Counted from the stretch's first letter, positions 1-8,500 are shown. The stretch is 9,487 nucleotides of DNA from Victivallales bacterium (GCA_017538465.1 JAFYIW010000004.1:1-9487); one strand, 5' to 3'. Made by a program: numbers and translations. The notes: generated from the sequence alone by a model not told the origin.

Positions 1-1091
1 CTGGAGCTTTCGCCCCACGTCAGATACCCCAGCTTGTCCGCCCAGTAATGGAAACGCTCCTCAAAGACTTTCTGATGCAGACGCGCGCCGTTGAAGCCCG
101 CCGCCATCGAGAGCTCGATGTCGTGCCTGAGCGCGTCGTCGGAGGGCGCGGTCCAGATGCCGTCGGGATAGAAGCCCTGGTCGAGGACCAATCGCTGGAA
201 GATGGGCTTGTTGTTCAAGAGGAACTGGTCGCCGACGATGGAGACTTTCCGCAAACCTGCGTAGGAATACACCTCATCCAGCAGAACCCCCTTTGAGTCC
301 CGCAGTTCATAGCGCAGCTGATAGAGATAAGGGCTGCCCGGCTCCCAGGGCATCGCCTTCTTGAGCGGAACCACCACCGGCACGCCGTTCGCGGCCGCTG
401 CCGTCGCCTGTCCCATGACCCTGCGGCCATCCTGCGAGTAGGCGGTGACGGCGATGACGTCGCCCGCTTCCACCGCATGATACTCCGGCAGGAAGACGAA
501 TTGCTTTCCGTCCAAATCCGGACGAATCTGGATGTATTCGATGGCGCGCGGATTGGTCGCCTCCAGCCAGACGGTCTGCCAGATGCCGGTGGTGCGCGTG
601 TAGGCGCAGCCGTAGGAGTCGTAGCGCTGGCTCTGCTTGCCGCCGGTCTGCACCCAGCTGCGCAGCTCGTCGGCGACCTCCACGACCAAGTGCTGGCGCC
701 GCCCAGGCTTCGCCAATCTGGTGATGTCGAAGCAGAAGGAGTCGCTGGAGCCCACGTGGCGTCCCGCGAATTTGCCGTCCACGAAGACCTTGCAGTCGTA
801 GTCCACGGCCCCGAAATGCAGCAGGACGCGCTTGCCGGACCACGCCTTCGGCACCGTGATGACCCGGTGGTAGTACATCCGCTCGATGAAATCCCGATGC
901 GCCACCCCGGAGAGACGGCTCTCCGGGCAGAAGGGAACGGTGATCTTCTGCGCAAAACCATGGCTCTCGTGGAGCTTGCGCTCCTCGCCGCTCTTGCCTG
1001 GGTCGAACTCGATGGTCCAGATGCCATTCAGATTGAGCCATTCATTCCGCACAAACTGCGGACGCGGATATTCGGGGCGGGGAAGATGCAT
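1..1091 (-). CDS. Glycoside hydrolase family 2 (beta-galactosidase/beta-glucuronidase-like), N-terminal part, cut by window edge
   Basis: GH2 enzymes remove terminal beta-linked sugars (galactose, glucuronic acid, mannose) with retention. Reading minus from ATG at 1091 gives 363 open codons with no stop before the left edge. Residues about 15-180 are the jelly-roll sugar-binding domain: LNGIW at 21-25, VPFCPES near 52-58, YYHR at 73-76, LHFGAVDYD near 91-99. Residues about 182-283 fit the immunoglobulin-like domain. From about 290 the TIM barrel begins, with LDQGFYPDGIW, then GFNGARLHQK, then ADKLGYLTWGE close to the edge. These motifs are typical of one GH2 subgroup. The catalytic acid/base and nucleophile glutamates lie beyond the window, so activity cannot be judged. 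No signal peptide is visible, so it is probably cytoplasmic. It starts 36 bp after the VIT-protein stop, suggesting one operon. No clear Shine-Dalgarno precedes the ATG; a duplicated 12-mer occupies that position. Substrate is not determinable. Confidence 0.93.
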   Translation of the reverse strand, partial: MHLPRPEYPRPQFVRNEWLNLNGIWTIEFDPGKSGEERKLHESHGFAQKITVPFCPESRLSGVAHRDFIERMYYHRVITVPKAWSGKRVLLHFGAVDYDCKVFVDGKFAGRHVGSSDSFCFDITRLAKPGRRQHLVVEVADELRSWVQTGGKQSQRYDSYGCAYTRTTGIWQTVWLEATNPRAIEYIQIRPDLDGKQFVFLPEYHAVEAGDVIAVTAYSQDGRRVMGQATAAAANGVPVVVPLKKAMPWEPGSPYLYQLRYELRDSKGVLLDEVYSYAGLRKVSIVGDQFLLNNKPIFQRLVLDQGFYPDGIWTAPSDDALRHDIELSMAAGFNGARLHQKVFEERFHYWADKLGYLTWGESS

Positions 1092-1115
1092 GTTCTTTAG
1101 AATGTTCTTTAGAAT
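1092..1115 (-). repeat. Perfect 12-bp tandem duplication abutting the GH2 start codon
   Basis: On the minus strand ATTCTAAAGAAC occurs twice back to back, and the second copy directly touches the ATG of the GH2 gene. Each copy contains a short dyad, TTCT-N2-AGAA. The tract fills most of the 36-bp gap after the upstream stop, exactly where a ribosome binding site should be, and no AGGAGG-like sequence is present. It may be a recent duplication, an unusual translation-initiation region, or a paired operator; sequence alone does not decide. Confidence 0.9.
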
Positions 1116-1127
1116 GGATTCATGAAG

Positions 1128-4100
1128 TCAAGGTTCACTTTGAGTTGCCGGCAATTTGATGATGAGGCCGACCTTCAGCTTGCCGTCAGCCGTCAGCTCC
1201 GGATTCAGCGCGAGGATATCCTTGACGCGTTCCTCGTCCCCCAGCTGCTCCCTGGCGATGGAGGCCAGCGTGTCGCCCTTGCGGACTTGGTAGTCGAAGG
1301 GCGCGTCATGCCGGGGAGGATGGTTGGTGCCATCATGGTCAATCGCCCCGATGGTGACGACATCCTTATTGTCGTTCAGGCGGAAGGTCAGGACCTCGCG
1401 CCGCTCGTCCGGTCGCCCGAAATTGGTGAAGACCTCGACATAGACCGTCACTGGCCCGAGGACCTTTTGAGAATGGGAGGCGAAGTAGTGGGCCTGGATG
1501 ATGTATTTCCCTCGGATGGCATCGCGGATCATGAATTCCTCCGGGCCATACCCCTGGGTGAAGTCGCGGGAGTTGTGCCCGCCGGTCGGGGTCAGGCGGT
1601 AGCCGTAGTAGCATTTCACCCCAAACGGATCCGTCGTCCAGAGGTCGATGTCCATCATGTCGGCGTCCCAGTTCATGACGACGCGGATGTCCGTGTCGAC
1701 CAGGTGTCGGTATTGGTCATCGAAATTCTTGATGGCAATACCTTTGCGCTCTGCGCGGGCGACCATTCGGTTGATTTCCGTGAGGGCGATGGCCTCGATT
1801 TCCGGGAATCGGCTGTCAAAACGATATTTGACGAGAGTCAACATGGCATCGACGGCCTCCTGGAATTTCTCCTCCTCGTCCAGCGTCAGGGCGAGATCGC
1901 GGTAGGACTGCGGCTCCTCTGGCGCCAGCTTGACCACGCGGCGGAAAACCGTCTCCGCCTGCGGAAGTTCCCCAAGGAAACGCAGCTTGTAGCCCAGAAT
2001 CCGCAGGAGCTGCTTGTTCTCCAGCTCAATCTCCGCCAGATTCGTCAGGACACGCAGCGCGAGGTCACGCTGACCGGCCTCCGCCAAGGCATCGGCGCAG
2101 TCCATGTAGAAGCCAGGCGAGGTCAGATAATCGGGGCGTTCCTTCAAATACGCCTCGTAGGCGCGGTCACCCGCTTGCTTGAGCTCCTCCAGATACGGCG
2201 CATCCGAATTCCACGCCTGGAGCGTTGTTTTGGCGGAGGGGCGTGACGCGCCGTAGGCATTGTCCTGCGGCTCGGCCGCCGCCGCGGAGTTTCGCGAACG
2301 CGCGGGCGCGGCGGGGGCCATTTCCCGCATTTCCAGCCCATCCTCGTCCGCCATTGCGGCGTATGCCGGTGCGGGTGCGCCAAGCGTCGTATCTGCGAAG
2401 GCATGACGCACTGCTCCATCTTCCGCCTCCTCTATGGTCGCCGCTTCGGCGCCGTCAATCGGATCGTCGTGCTTTCGGGGAGTCTTGGCAACTTTTCTCG
2501 GGAAGTCCTTCTTGTGCCAGGCCACCAAGGTCGCCCAGAGCGCCTTGACCGCTTCCGGCGAATTGGGCTCCAGAGCGAAGCCCGGCTTCTCGTCCTTGGA
2601 CGGTTCGCCGAACTGCGCATCGTATTGAGCGCGCATTTCCGGCAACGACTCGGGCGGACGAATGCGATAACGGAGATACTGTTCCAGACTATCCAGCACC
2701 ATCAGCGACGTCGCCGGAGTGACGAGCTGGTACTTTTTCCCTGCGGTGGTCAGGGCCTCCTCGTCGGCGCCATCCGCGATCAGCTGGGCGATTTTGAGTT
2801 GTCCGTAGAAAGTCCGAAGCGCACGGCCATCTGGAAGATTGTCCGCGGCGACGATTTCGTGTTGGAAGGTCTGGCTTTGATTGCCACAGGTGACGGTGAT
2901 GGCCAGGTTCTTCGCGCCATCTGCCAAGGGGCCGGCGACTGCCAGGCGGTTGCCGTCCAGACGCCAGGCGAACGCATCGGCCAATTCCGTCCCGTCGGCC
3001 TCCACCCGCGTCACCACCACAGCTGGCGAGGCCAGAAGACGCAGGGCGTCCTGCACGGAGGTCGTGCGCAGGTCGGCGCAGATGCCGCCGCTCTTCGTGG
3101 CCAGGCCCCTCAGGAAGGCGGCATTCTGGTCCTTGTCGGCGAAGAAGGCGGAGAGCCGGAATGCACTCGGGTCGAAGAGCGGACCGGATGCCGAGAGGGT
3201 GTCCAACCCATCGCAGAACAGAAAGGCCTCGGCGCCTTTCGGCACCGCCGCCAAGGCGGCCGCCAGGCAGGTCCCGCCGTCATAGACCACCGTCTCCAGC
3301 GCTTTCACCAGTTCGTCCACCGAAGTGAACTCGACTGGCGCCTCCGGCACATTGCGGAAGACAATCAGCGTGACCTTCTCCGCTTGGGCCAGGGCAGCCC
3401 GCAGGAAGGCCAGCTCGGCGTCGTGCTCCGATTTGTCACGTGACAGCGAGGCGTCCCAGAGAACCACCGGCGTAGCCGCCTCGACTGTCGAGGCGCTCGC
3501 CAGAGCCGACAAGTCCAAAAGGCGATGCCAGGCAAAATGACGGCCCTCGCCAGGTTGCGTCTGCACGGCGAGAGACTCCTCCGGACGCGTCATGATGGCC
3601 ACATGCAGATCCTCGGTCAATTCAATGTCCTGCAGTTCCGTCGAGGCCGTATACATCGTCCGCCAGTTGGTGAATTCCAGATTGGCGAGGGAGCCGCCTT
3701 CGACTTTCGGCGGCTGCAGCGCCGCCGCCACATCCAGCTTCAGCCGGAAGCTCTGCAGTTTGTTCGGGAAGCGCAGCGGCTGGACATAGTAAGCCCGTTG
3801 ATTGCCGTCTTCTTCGGTCATCGTGATTTGCGAGACGTAGCGAATCTGGACTGTGCGCGTTCCATGGGCGGGCAGAGGATAGAGCTTGGTCTTGAAGGTG
3901 TTTCCACCCGACTGCTCGACGAGTCCCGGGTCGATGCCCTGCCGCGTGATTTCATCAAAGACAACGCGGGCCTTTTCCTTCTCCACGATGACACCGTCAA
4001 CCATCCGCCCGTTGACGTCCAGCGCATAGCCGGCGACAAACGCCTCGCTGGGCAGAGGGAAGGAGAGTTCCCCCTCCAGAATGCGTGCATTCGGATTGAA

Positions 4101-4331
4101 GAATTTCATCGTGATCACCGTCTCCGCCAGCACGCCGTTGATTTCCGCCGTGATATCCGCCTCGGTGATTTCAATCGGCTGAAGTGTCTCCTGCGCCGGC
4201 AATTTGACGGAAATCGGAGGCATGGGAGGTTCCGGCAAGACGGTGCGGGGCGTCTCCTGGGCCACAGCGGCAAGCGAGAAAAACAGCGACATGACAATTC
4301 CTCTGAACAGATGGCGGATGGTGGGATTCAT
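1128..4331 (-). CDS. Exported VIT / von Willebrand A-like / TPR / DUF2135 / LysM multidomain protein
   Basis: This 1067-residue protein has a signal peptide at 1-24 (Arg/Lys-poor start, hydrophobic core MSLFFSLAAVA, then AQETP). Residues about 50-170 form a VIT (vault/inter-alpha-trypsin) domain, followed by a VWA-like domain at about 285-440. The VWA domain has an apparently complete metal-ion site: DASLS at 293-297, Thr354 and Asp374. Near 534-550, QLVTPATSLMVLDSLEQY is a motif often seen C-terminal to VWA in bacterial VIT proteins. An acidic, Ala/Pro-rich linker spans about 610-700. TPR-like helices follow at about 735-835, a DUF2135 (YfaP-like) beta domain at about 883-990, and a C-terminal LysM module at about 1012-1060, which usually binds peptidoglycan. 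I infer a periplasmic or cell-wall-associated protein for metal-dependent protein binding. Its partner is unknown. The start is supported by AGGA eight bases upstream. It sits 68 bp after the isomerase gene and 36 bp before the GH2 gene. Confidence 0.92.
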   Translation of the reverse strand: MNPTIRHLFRGIVMSLFFSLAAVAQETPRTVLPEPPMPPISVKLPAQETLQPIEITEADITAEINGVLAETVITMKFFNPNARILEGELSFPLPSEAFVAGYALDVNGRMVDGVIVEKEKARVVFDEITRQGIDPGLVEQSGGNTFKTKLYPLPAHGTRTVQIRYVSQITMTEEDGNQRAYYVQPLRFPNKLQSFRLKLDVAAALQPPKVEGGSLANLEFTNWRTMYTASTELQDIELTEDLHVAIMTRPEESLAVQTQPGEGRHFAWHRLLDLSALASASTVEAATPVVLWDASLSRDKSEHDAELAFLRAALAQAEKVTLIVFRNVPEAPVEFTSVDELVKALETVVYDGGTCLAAALAAVPKGAEAFLFCDGLDTLSASGPLFDPSAFRLSAFFADKDQNAAFLRGLATKSGGICADLRTTSVQDALRLLASPAVVVTRVEADGTELADAFAWRLDGNRLAVAGPLADGAKNLAITVTCGNQSQTFQHEIVAADNLPDGRALRTFYGQLKIAQLIADGADEEALTTAGKKYQLVTPATSLMVLDSLEQYLRYRIRPPESLPEMRAQYDAQFGEPSKDEKPGFALEPNSPEAVKALWATLVAWHKKDFPRKVAKTPRKHDDPIDGAEAATIEEAEDGAVRHAFADTTLGAPAPAYAAMADEDGLEMREMAPAAPARSRNSAAAAEPQDNAYGASRPSAKTTLQAWNSDAPYLEELKQAGDRAYEAYLKERPDYLTSPGFYMDCADALAEAGQRDLALRVLTNLAEIELENKQLLRILGYKLRFLGELPQAETVFRRVVKLAPEEPQSYRDLALTLDEEEKFQEAVDAMLTLVKYRFDSRFPEIEAIALTEINRMVARAERKGIAIKNFDDQYRHLVDTDIRVVMNWDADMMDIDLWTTDPFGVKCYYGYRLTPTGGHNSRDFTQGYGPEEFMIRDAIRGKYIIQAHYFASHSQKVLGPVTVYVEVFTNFGRPDERREVLTFRLNDNKDVVTIGAIDHDGTNHPPRHDAPFDYQVRKGDTLASIAREQLGDEERVKDILALNPELTADGKLKVGLIIKLPATQSEP

Positions 4332-4399
4332 AGGCGGATTCCTGTTTGTGGATGACGAGAGGCCAAATGACAGATGGTCTGTTTAAGGCTATGCTGGTA
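4332..4399. other. Short intergenic gap with a 5-bp hairpin
   Basis: This 68-bp gap lies between the isomerase stop and the VIT-protein start. It contains a small inverted repeat, ACAGA-TGG-TCTGT, at 4370-4382. The stem is only 5 bp and AT-rich, with no convincing T-run after it on the minus strand, so I see no terminator. The gap is compatible with co-transcription of the two genes. Confidence 0.5.
4340..4343 (-). promoter_or_regulatory. Shine-Dalgarno AGGA for the VIT-domain protein
   Basis: On the minus strand AGGA lies eight bases before the ATG at 4331, the best ribosome binding site in this gene cluster. It supports 4331 as the start, which also gives a complete signal peptide. Confidence 0.65.
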
Positions 4400-5176
4400 C
4401 TACGCTTTTTCCCACGCGGTTTCCAAGGTCTCGCGGGCGTGGCGCAGACACTCCGGCGTCCACTCGCCTCCGGCCTCGATGGTGATGGCCCCCTCGTAGC
4501 CCAGGCGCTTGAGTTCATGGAGGTTCGCGGAGAAGTCGCACTCCTCCATGCCGGGGAATTTGCGGGTTTCGTAGGTGGCGATGTGCGCATGGATGAAATG
4601 CGGCGCGGCGTTCGCAAGGCCGAGCAGGTCGCGGTCGCTTCGCTGGAAATGGAAGATGTCGATGAGCAGCTGGAAGGCCGGATGGCCGACATCCTGCACG
4701 TATTTCAAGGTGCTGGCCAGGCTGGTCAGGGTGTTGGTCTCGTTGCAGTTGAGGTTCTCGACCGCGATCTTCACGCCGTTCTCTTCGGCAATCGGCGCAA
4801 TTGCCTTGCCTAGCGCGACCAGCTGCGCGTATGCCTCGCGCAGGTCGAAGCCCGCCGGAATCCTCCGCGCGTCCCCCGAGCCGAAGACCACGACTTTCGT
4901 GCCGTAGGCGGCCGCGCGCTTCATCCCCACGCGGATGAACTCCACGGCCTCCTCCAGTTTTGCCTCCGGTCCCACGAGATGCAGGGTCCTCGGGAAGAGT
5001 CCAGCCGACCCCCAGACCGTCAGGCCGGTGCGCTTGAGCAGGTCGCCCAAAGCCTGGAACTCCTCCTCGGAGTTGTATTGCGAGAAACCGCTGCTGAAAA
5101 ATGGATCGACATATTTGAAGCCCGCGGCCGCGATGGCCTCGAAATGCGGAGGCTGTGCACTGATGCTGAATTCCAT
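4400..5176 (-). CDS. Sugar phosphate isomerase/epimerase-like TIM-barrel protein (xylose isomerase-like, AP-endonuclease-2 superfamily)
   Basis: This 258-residue protein has the length and motifs of the xylose-isomerase-like TIM-barrel superfamily, which includes hydroxypyruvate isomerases, ketose 3-epimerases and inositol-catabolism isomerases. The expected divalent-metal ligands are present in order: Glu140 in AVENLN, Asp173 and His176 in LIDIFHFQ, His196/His198 in HAHIA, and Glu234 in TIEAGG. The exact substrate cannot be assigned. The family is often annotated simply as TIM barrel protein and occurs near sugar-catabolic genes. No signal peptide is seen, so it is cytoplasmic. The ATG at 5176 is well supported, because an in-frame TAA lies six bases upstream inside the heptad repeat. 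No Shine-Dalgarno is recognisable, since the pyrimidine-rich repeat fills that place. It is the first gene of the probable minus-strand trio with the VIT protein and GH2. Confidence 0.88.
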   Translation of the reverse strand: MEFSISAQPPHFEAIAAAGFKYVDPFFSSGFSQYNSEEEFQALGDLLKRTGLTVWGSAGLFPRTLHLVGPEAKLEEAVEFIRVGMKRAAAYGTKVVVFGSGDARRIPAGFDLREAYAQLVALGKAIAPIAEENGVKIAVENLNCNETNTLTSLASTLKYVQDVGHPAFQLLIDIFHFQRSDRDLLGLANAAPHFIHAHIATYETRKFPGMEECDFSANLHELKRLGYEGAITIEAGGEWTPECLRHARETLETAWEKA

Positions 5177-5180
5177 AAAA

Positions 5181-5211
5181 GGTTAGAGGTGAGAGGTTAG
5201 AGGTGAGAGGT
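5181..5211 (-). repeat. Heptanucleotide tandem repeat, (ACCTCTM)x4, in the leader of the isomerase gene
   Basis: Four exact 7-bp units alternate between ACCTCTC and ACCTCTA on the minus strand (plus strand GGTTAGA/GGTGAGA) with a 3-bp partial unit. They end four bases before the isomerase ATG. The tract replaces any Shine-Dalgarno and contributes the in-frame stop upstream of the start. A 7-bp period fits neither coding sequence nor a CRISPR. Slippage-prone tracts here could alter leader length or translation; that is an inference. Confidence 0.9.
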
Positions 5212-5259
5212 AAAAGAGAAGGCTGGTTTCCCGTGAGGGCACCTAATTAAAGCGTTTCA

Positions 5260-5390
5260 GCCGCGAAGCGGCAAGCGCACGGAGTGCGCAACCATGCGTA
5301 GCCGCCTGCAAGTGCCCGAAGGGTACGCGGCTGGCGGGGGCAGGCACCACCAGAATCCTGCGCCCGCAAGGGCGCGATAACCCTTCGGGT
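5260..5390. repeat. Cluster of five short GC-rich hairpins in intergenic DNA
   Basis: Five perfect or near-perfect stem-loops with 3-4 nt loops lie within 131 bp: GCCGC-GAA-GCGGC (5260-5272); GCGCAC-GGA-GTGCGC (5275-5289); an inner stem around CCC-GAA-GGG (5312-5326) enclosed by AGCCGC/GCGGCT (5300-5305 with 5327-5332); GCGCCC-GCAA-GGGCGC (5360-5375); and ACCC-TTC-GGGT (5380-5390). The decamer CCCGAAGGGT at 5315-5324 is the exact reverse complement of 5380-5389, so the third and fifth hairpins could also pair with each other. None is followed by a T-run on either strand, so they are not standard intrinsic terminators. The arrangement resembles REP/BIME-type palindromic repeat clusters, but I do not recognise the family. 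Confidence 0.8.
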
Positions 5391-5460
5391 AAAGTCAAAA
5401 CTTAAACTTGAAATTCTGCCGTCAGGTACCCTCATGGGAACATAGCGAAAGAGAAAAGTT

Positions 5461-5495
5461 CTGGACTCTGGACTCAGGTCTCAGGACCCAAGTCC
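5461..5495. repeat. Degenerate heptanucleotide tandem repeat downstream of the GH42-like gene
   Basis: Read on the plus strand in steps of seven, the tract is CTGGACT, CTGGACT, CAGGTCT, CAGGACC, CAAGTCC: two identical units and three variants. It has the same 7-bp period as the exact tract at 5181-5211 but an unrelated unit. It lies 45 bp past the stop of the GH42-like gene, at the opposite end of the intergenic region. The degeneracy makes this call weaker than the other tract. Confidence 0.6.
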
Positions 5496-5539
5496 TCTCT
5501 GGTCCAGCCAGGAATGTGAGAGGCGAGTCGGAGGGCAGC

Positions 5540-8500
5540 CTACTTCCGAATCACGAAAAGCCGGGTGGAGAGTGCGGCGAAGTCCACGTGGAAGACGCCC
5601 TCGGCGTCGGGCGTGAAATCCTCGCCGGTGTATGCGTCATGCAGTGAAGTGGCGGGGGAGGGGAGTCGGATGGCGCGCTCGCCCGCTTCTTTCACGCAGA
5701 TGCCCAGGAGGTCGCGCGTCGCCCATACCTGGTCGGCGGTCTCAATATAGCGGTGGACGCCCGCCTTGCGCATCGCCGCCAAGAACAACTCGCGCGGGAC
5801 GTAGGCGGTCGCCAGGTGGACGCCCGTCCAGCCGCCGAACTCCTTGACCGCGATGGCGGGCAGCCCGCCGTCAAACTGCGCGATGACTGTCGTCTGCGCA
5901 TCCGGCACCACGACTGGCGCGGGACGCAGCGGCTTGCCCCGCGTGCCCCAGTAGGTCTTGCGCAATTCTGCACCGAGCATGGTCGCGGGCAGCCAATCGC
6001 CGTCTGCCAGTGTGACCTTCACGGGTGCCGGCTTGGCTTCCTCTGCCAGGGCGAGATTCATTCCCGCGAATTCCCGCATGGACTCCTCGGAGGTGAGACC
6101 CTCCCGGAAGGGAATCATTCCTGGAGCATGGAAGAAGAAAACCACACGGCCGTCCGTCTGCCAGCGTTTCAGCGCGGCGGCCTGGGCGGGGGAGGGCGCC
6201 AGCGAGGTCGTCAGCAGGATGACGCGCGTGGCCTCGGGCAGCTTGTCCAGATCGGAGGCGTAGTAATACTGCACGGTGGCGCCTAGACGTTCCAGCTCGG
6301 GTACGAGGTAGGTGATGTTCTCCAGCGGCCAGTCGCTGGGCATCCGCGCCCACGGGAGGCTCTTGTCGTCCACCACCACGGCGATTTGCGCGGTGGTGGT
6401 GCGGTCGCAGGTCATCGTGAGCTCCTTGATGGTCTGCGCCAATTCGCCGATGCGGGCCATCAGCACGGGATTCTCGTAGGAGATGTATCCGACATCGAAC
6501 CACCACTGCGCCAGACCGTTGCAGAGCGTGAAGGCGGCCTGTTTCTCCTGTTGCAGGAAGTCGCCTGCCAGGTCGGGGGCCTTGCCCGCATAGCCAGGGG
6601 GACAATCCGTCTCGGAGGTGCGCATGTCCACCTCCACGAACCACAGCTTGTCATGCAGTTTCAGCGAGCCGGTCGCGTTCATCTGCATCGGCGTGCCCTC
6701 GCCGCCGACCTGACGATAGCAGTAGCTGATGGGCGCGCAGAGGAAATCCACGTCCGGGTTGTCCAGCAGGTCCGTCGTGGCGCAGTGCCCAGAGTTGAGC
6801 AGCCGCTGGCTGCCGCAGAGTTCGAAGACGTAGCCGTAGAATGCCCCGGCGAGCATCTTCCCGTCCGAGCCCTCTTTGACCGCATGGCAGAGCAACGCGA
6901 TGGTCTCGGCGGTCATCTCCGCGAAATATGTGTCGTAGTCCACGCATTTGCGGTCGGCGCTCACATCCGTTCGGCGCAAGTCCGGCGAATCTTTTGGCCG
7001 CGCCTCGCGTTCGGCGCGGGTGGGCAATTCGACAGTCGCCAGCGTGACCGACGGGTCTTTCCAGGCCGCCTGGAGCGCTTCGTCACTCTGGTATTTGCGT
7101 GTAAGCCACTTGCGGAAGCCATCGCGGTTGGCGGGGCAGAACCCCGTCCAGGCATTCTCGTTGGAGCCCCAGCCCATCCACTCCTGGGTGGTTCCGCTGG
7201 AGAGTTCGAAGCCGATCACGCGCGAGGCGTAGGGGGCCTTGCGGACATGCGCGATGAGGCGTTTGATGCGGTCGCAGGTGTATTCCCGCCAGGCCTCGGA
7301 GGCCCAGCTGGGCACGGGGCGGGCACGCAGGTAGTCGAAACGGCTGCGGTTGCCCTCCGCGTCCTCCGCGACGACGCACGCCTCGGGGTGGTCGAGCAGC
7401 CACCAAAGCGGCGCATTCAGGAAAAGCCGCGGCATCACGTAGGCATCGGGGTGCTCGCGAAGCACCATCATCACCCGTTCATCGAACTCCTCGTAGTGGA
7501 AGACGCCCTCGGCGGTCTCGCAGGCGAGGCAGTGGAGCACGGTGGTGTTCTCCGTGGGCGTGGCGTCAAAGCTGAAGAGGTCCACGTGCGCCTGGACGAA
7601 GGCGGCGATGGACTTTGGACCGTGAGTGAAGGTCGCCTTCATCACGCCTGGCACGGGGTGGTCATCCAGATGGATGGTCGGCGCACCTTGGAAAGACCTG
7701 ACTGCTGCGGACGTGAGCGCGGCTGTCTCCACGCCATCAATCTCCATGCTGGCGACGGCGTTGGAGACCGCGCGTTCTCCGCAGTGCAGAGTGACTGCGT
7801 ATTGCCCAGAGAAGATGTACTTGGGTAACCGCACCTTCTGCGCGGGAATCACCCAGCGGCCTTCCTCAGGTCGGCAGTCGGCGAGTTCGCAGCGCACGGG
7901 GAACTGCTCGCCAGGCAGCGCGGCTGGCTCACGGGGCGTGAACTCCAGCCAGGCGCGCGGGTCGATGGGCATCCGTCCCTCCGAGGCGAAATCCACCACG
8001 AATTCAGGAGAGTCGAACGCCTCGCCGGCGACGAGTTTTTCAGGGAGACGCAGGGCCCCGGCGAGCGTGCCTTGCGGCGGCCGCTCGTCCACCGCCTCGA
8101 TGCGACGAATCTGCAAATGCATCGGGGTGTTCAGCGGCACCAGCAATGAATAGATGTCCAGGCGCGTGATGGGCATCACCACTTCGGGATTGCCCAGCCA
8201 GTCGCCCTTCCAGACGAACTCCACGCGGTGCCATTCGCCGTCGTTGGGCACGATGCCATTGCGGGGGCACTTCCAGCACTCCGAGTAGTTGTAGCAGGGG
8301 CCCTTCTCGCCGTAATGGAGCAAGTCGAACTCCAACCGCGCGGGCGCCCCGCCTAGATTCCGCATCTCCAGGATGTATTTCTCAGATGGCTCGAATTCGA
8401 CGGGCGTGTAGGAGATGGTCAGGTTCTGTTTCTCCGGACCGTCCTTGCGGCAAAACTCCCAGGTGACCGCCTGCGCCTCGCGGTCGTAGCCGATGCGATG

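Larger units (their letters stand above)
5177..5539. other. Intergenic region between the GH42-like gene and the isomerase gene
   Basis: These 363 bp carry no convincing gene. From left to right they contain the exact heptad tract (5181-5211), an A/T-richer stretch (5212-5255), the hairpin cluster (5260-5390), an unremarkable stretch (5391-5460), and a degenerate heptad tract (5461-5495). A short minus-strand open frame (5247-5435) exists only because the hairpins lack stops in that frame. I found no clear promoter for the downstream isomerase gene, although the low-GC stretch near 5243-5252 is a possible place. Confidence 0.7.

Noticed and set aside
215..1100. Open frames overlapping the GH2 gene on both strands (215-1027 minus, 307-1041 minus, 477-1100 plus)
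   Set aside because: They are alternative frames of the GH2 coding region, which itself runs open off the window edge and carries the real family motifs.
1086..1130. TGA readthrough fusing the VIT protein to the GH2 enzyme
   Set aside because: The VIT stop is in the same frame as the GH2 ATG and the 36 bp between them are open. A one-in-three frame match over so short a gap is expected by chance, and there is no recoding signal or selenocysteine machinery in view.
1122..4355. Long plus-strand open frames (1122-2246, 2403-3443, 3525-4355) opposite the VIT-domain gene
   Set aside because: All are antisense to a 1067-residue protein with several recognisable domains; none shows a domain, ribosome binding site or plausible composition.
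5260..5390. Intrinsic terminators for the GH42-like gene
   Set aside because: The stems are good, but none is followed by a T-run on the minus strand, and they lie 150 bp or more past the stop codon.
5247..5435. A 62-codon minus-strand open frame across the hairpin cluster
   Set aside because: The palindromic GC-rich repeats happen to lack stops in this frame. The peptide is Arg/Ala/Cys-rich with no domain, and there is no ribosome binding site. It is more likely a spurious translation of repeat DNA.
5181..5495. CRISPR array or integron attC site
   Set aside because: The repeats are only 7 bp and contiguous, with no unique spacers, no cas genes and no integrase. The hairpins lack attC core sites.
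6386..7828. A 480-codon plus-strand open frame opposite the GH42-like gene
   Set aside because: It lies entirely antisense to a gene with clear family motifs and a signal peptide. Its translation is rich in Gly, Ala, Val and Arg with no recognisable domain, as expected for a GC-rich antisense shadow.
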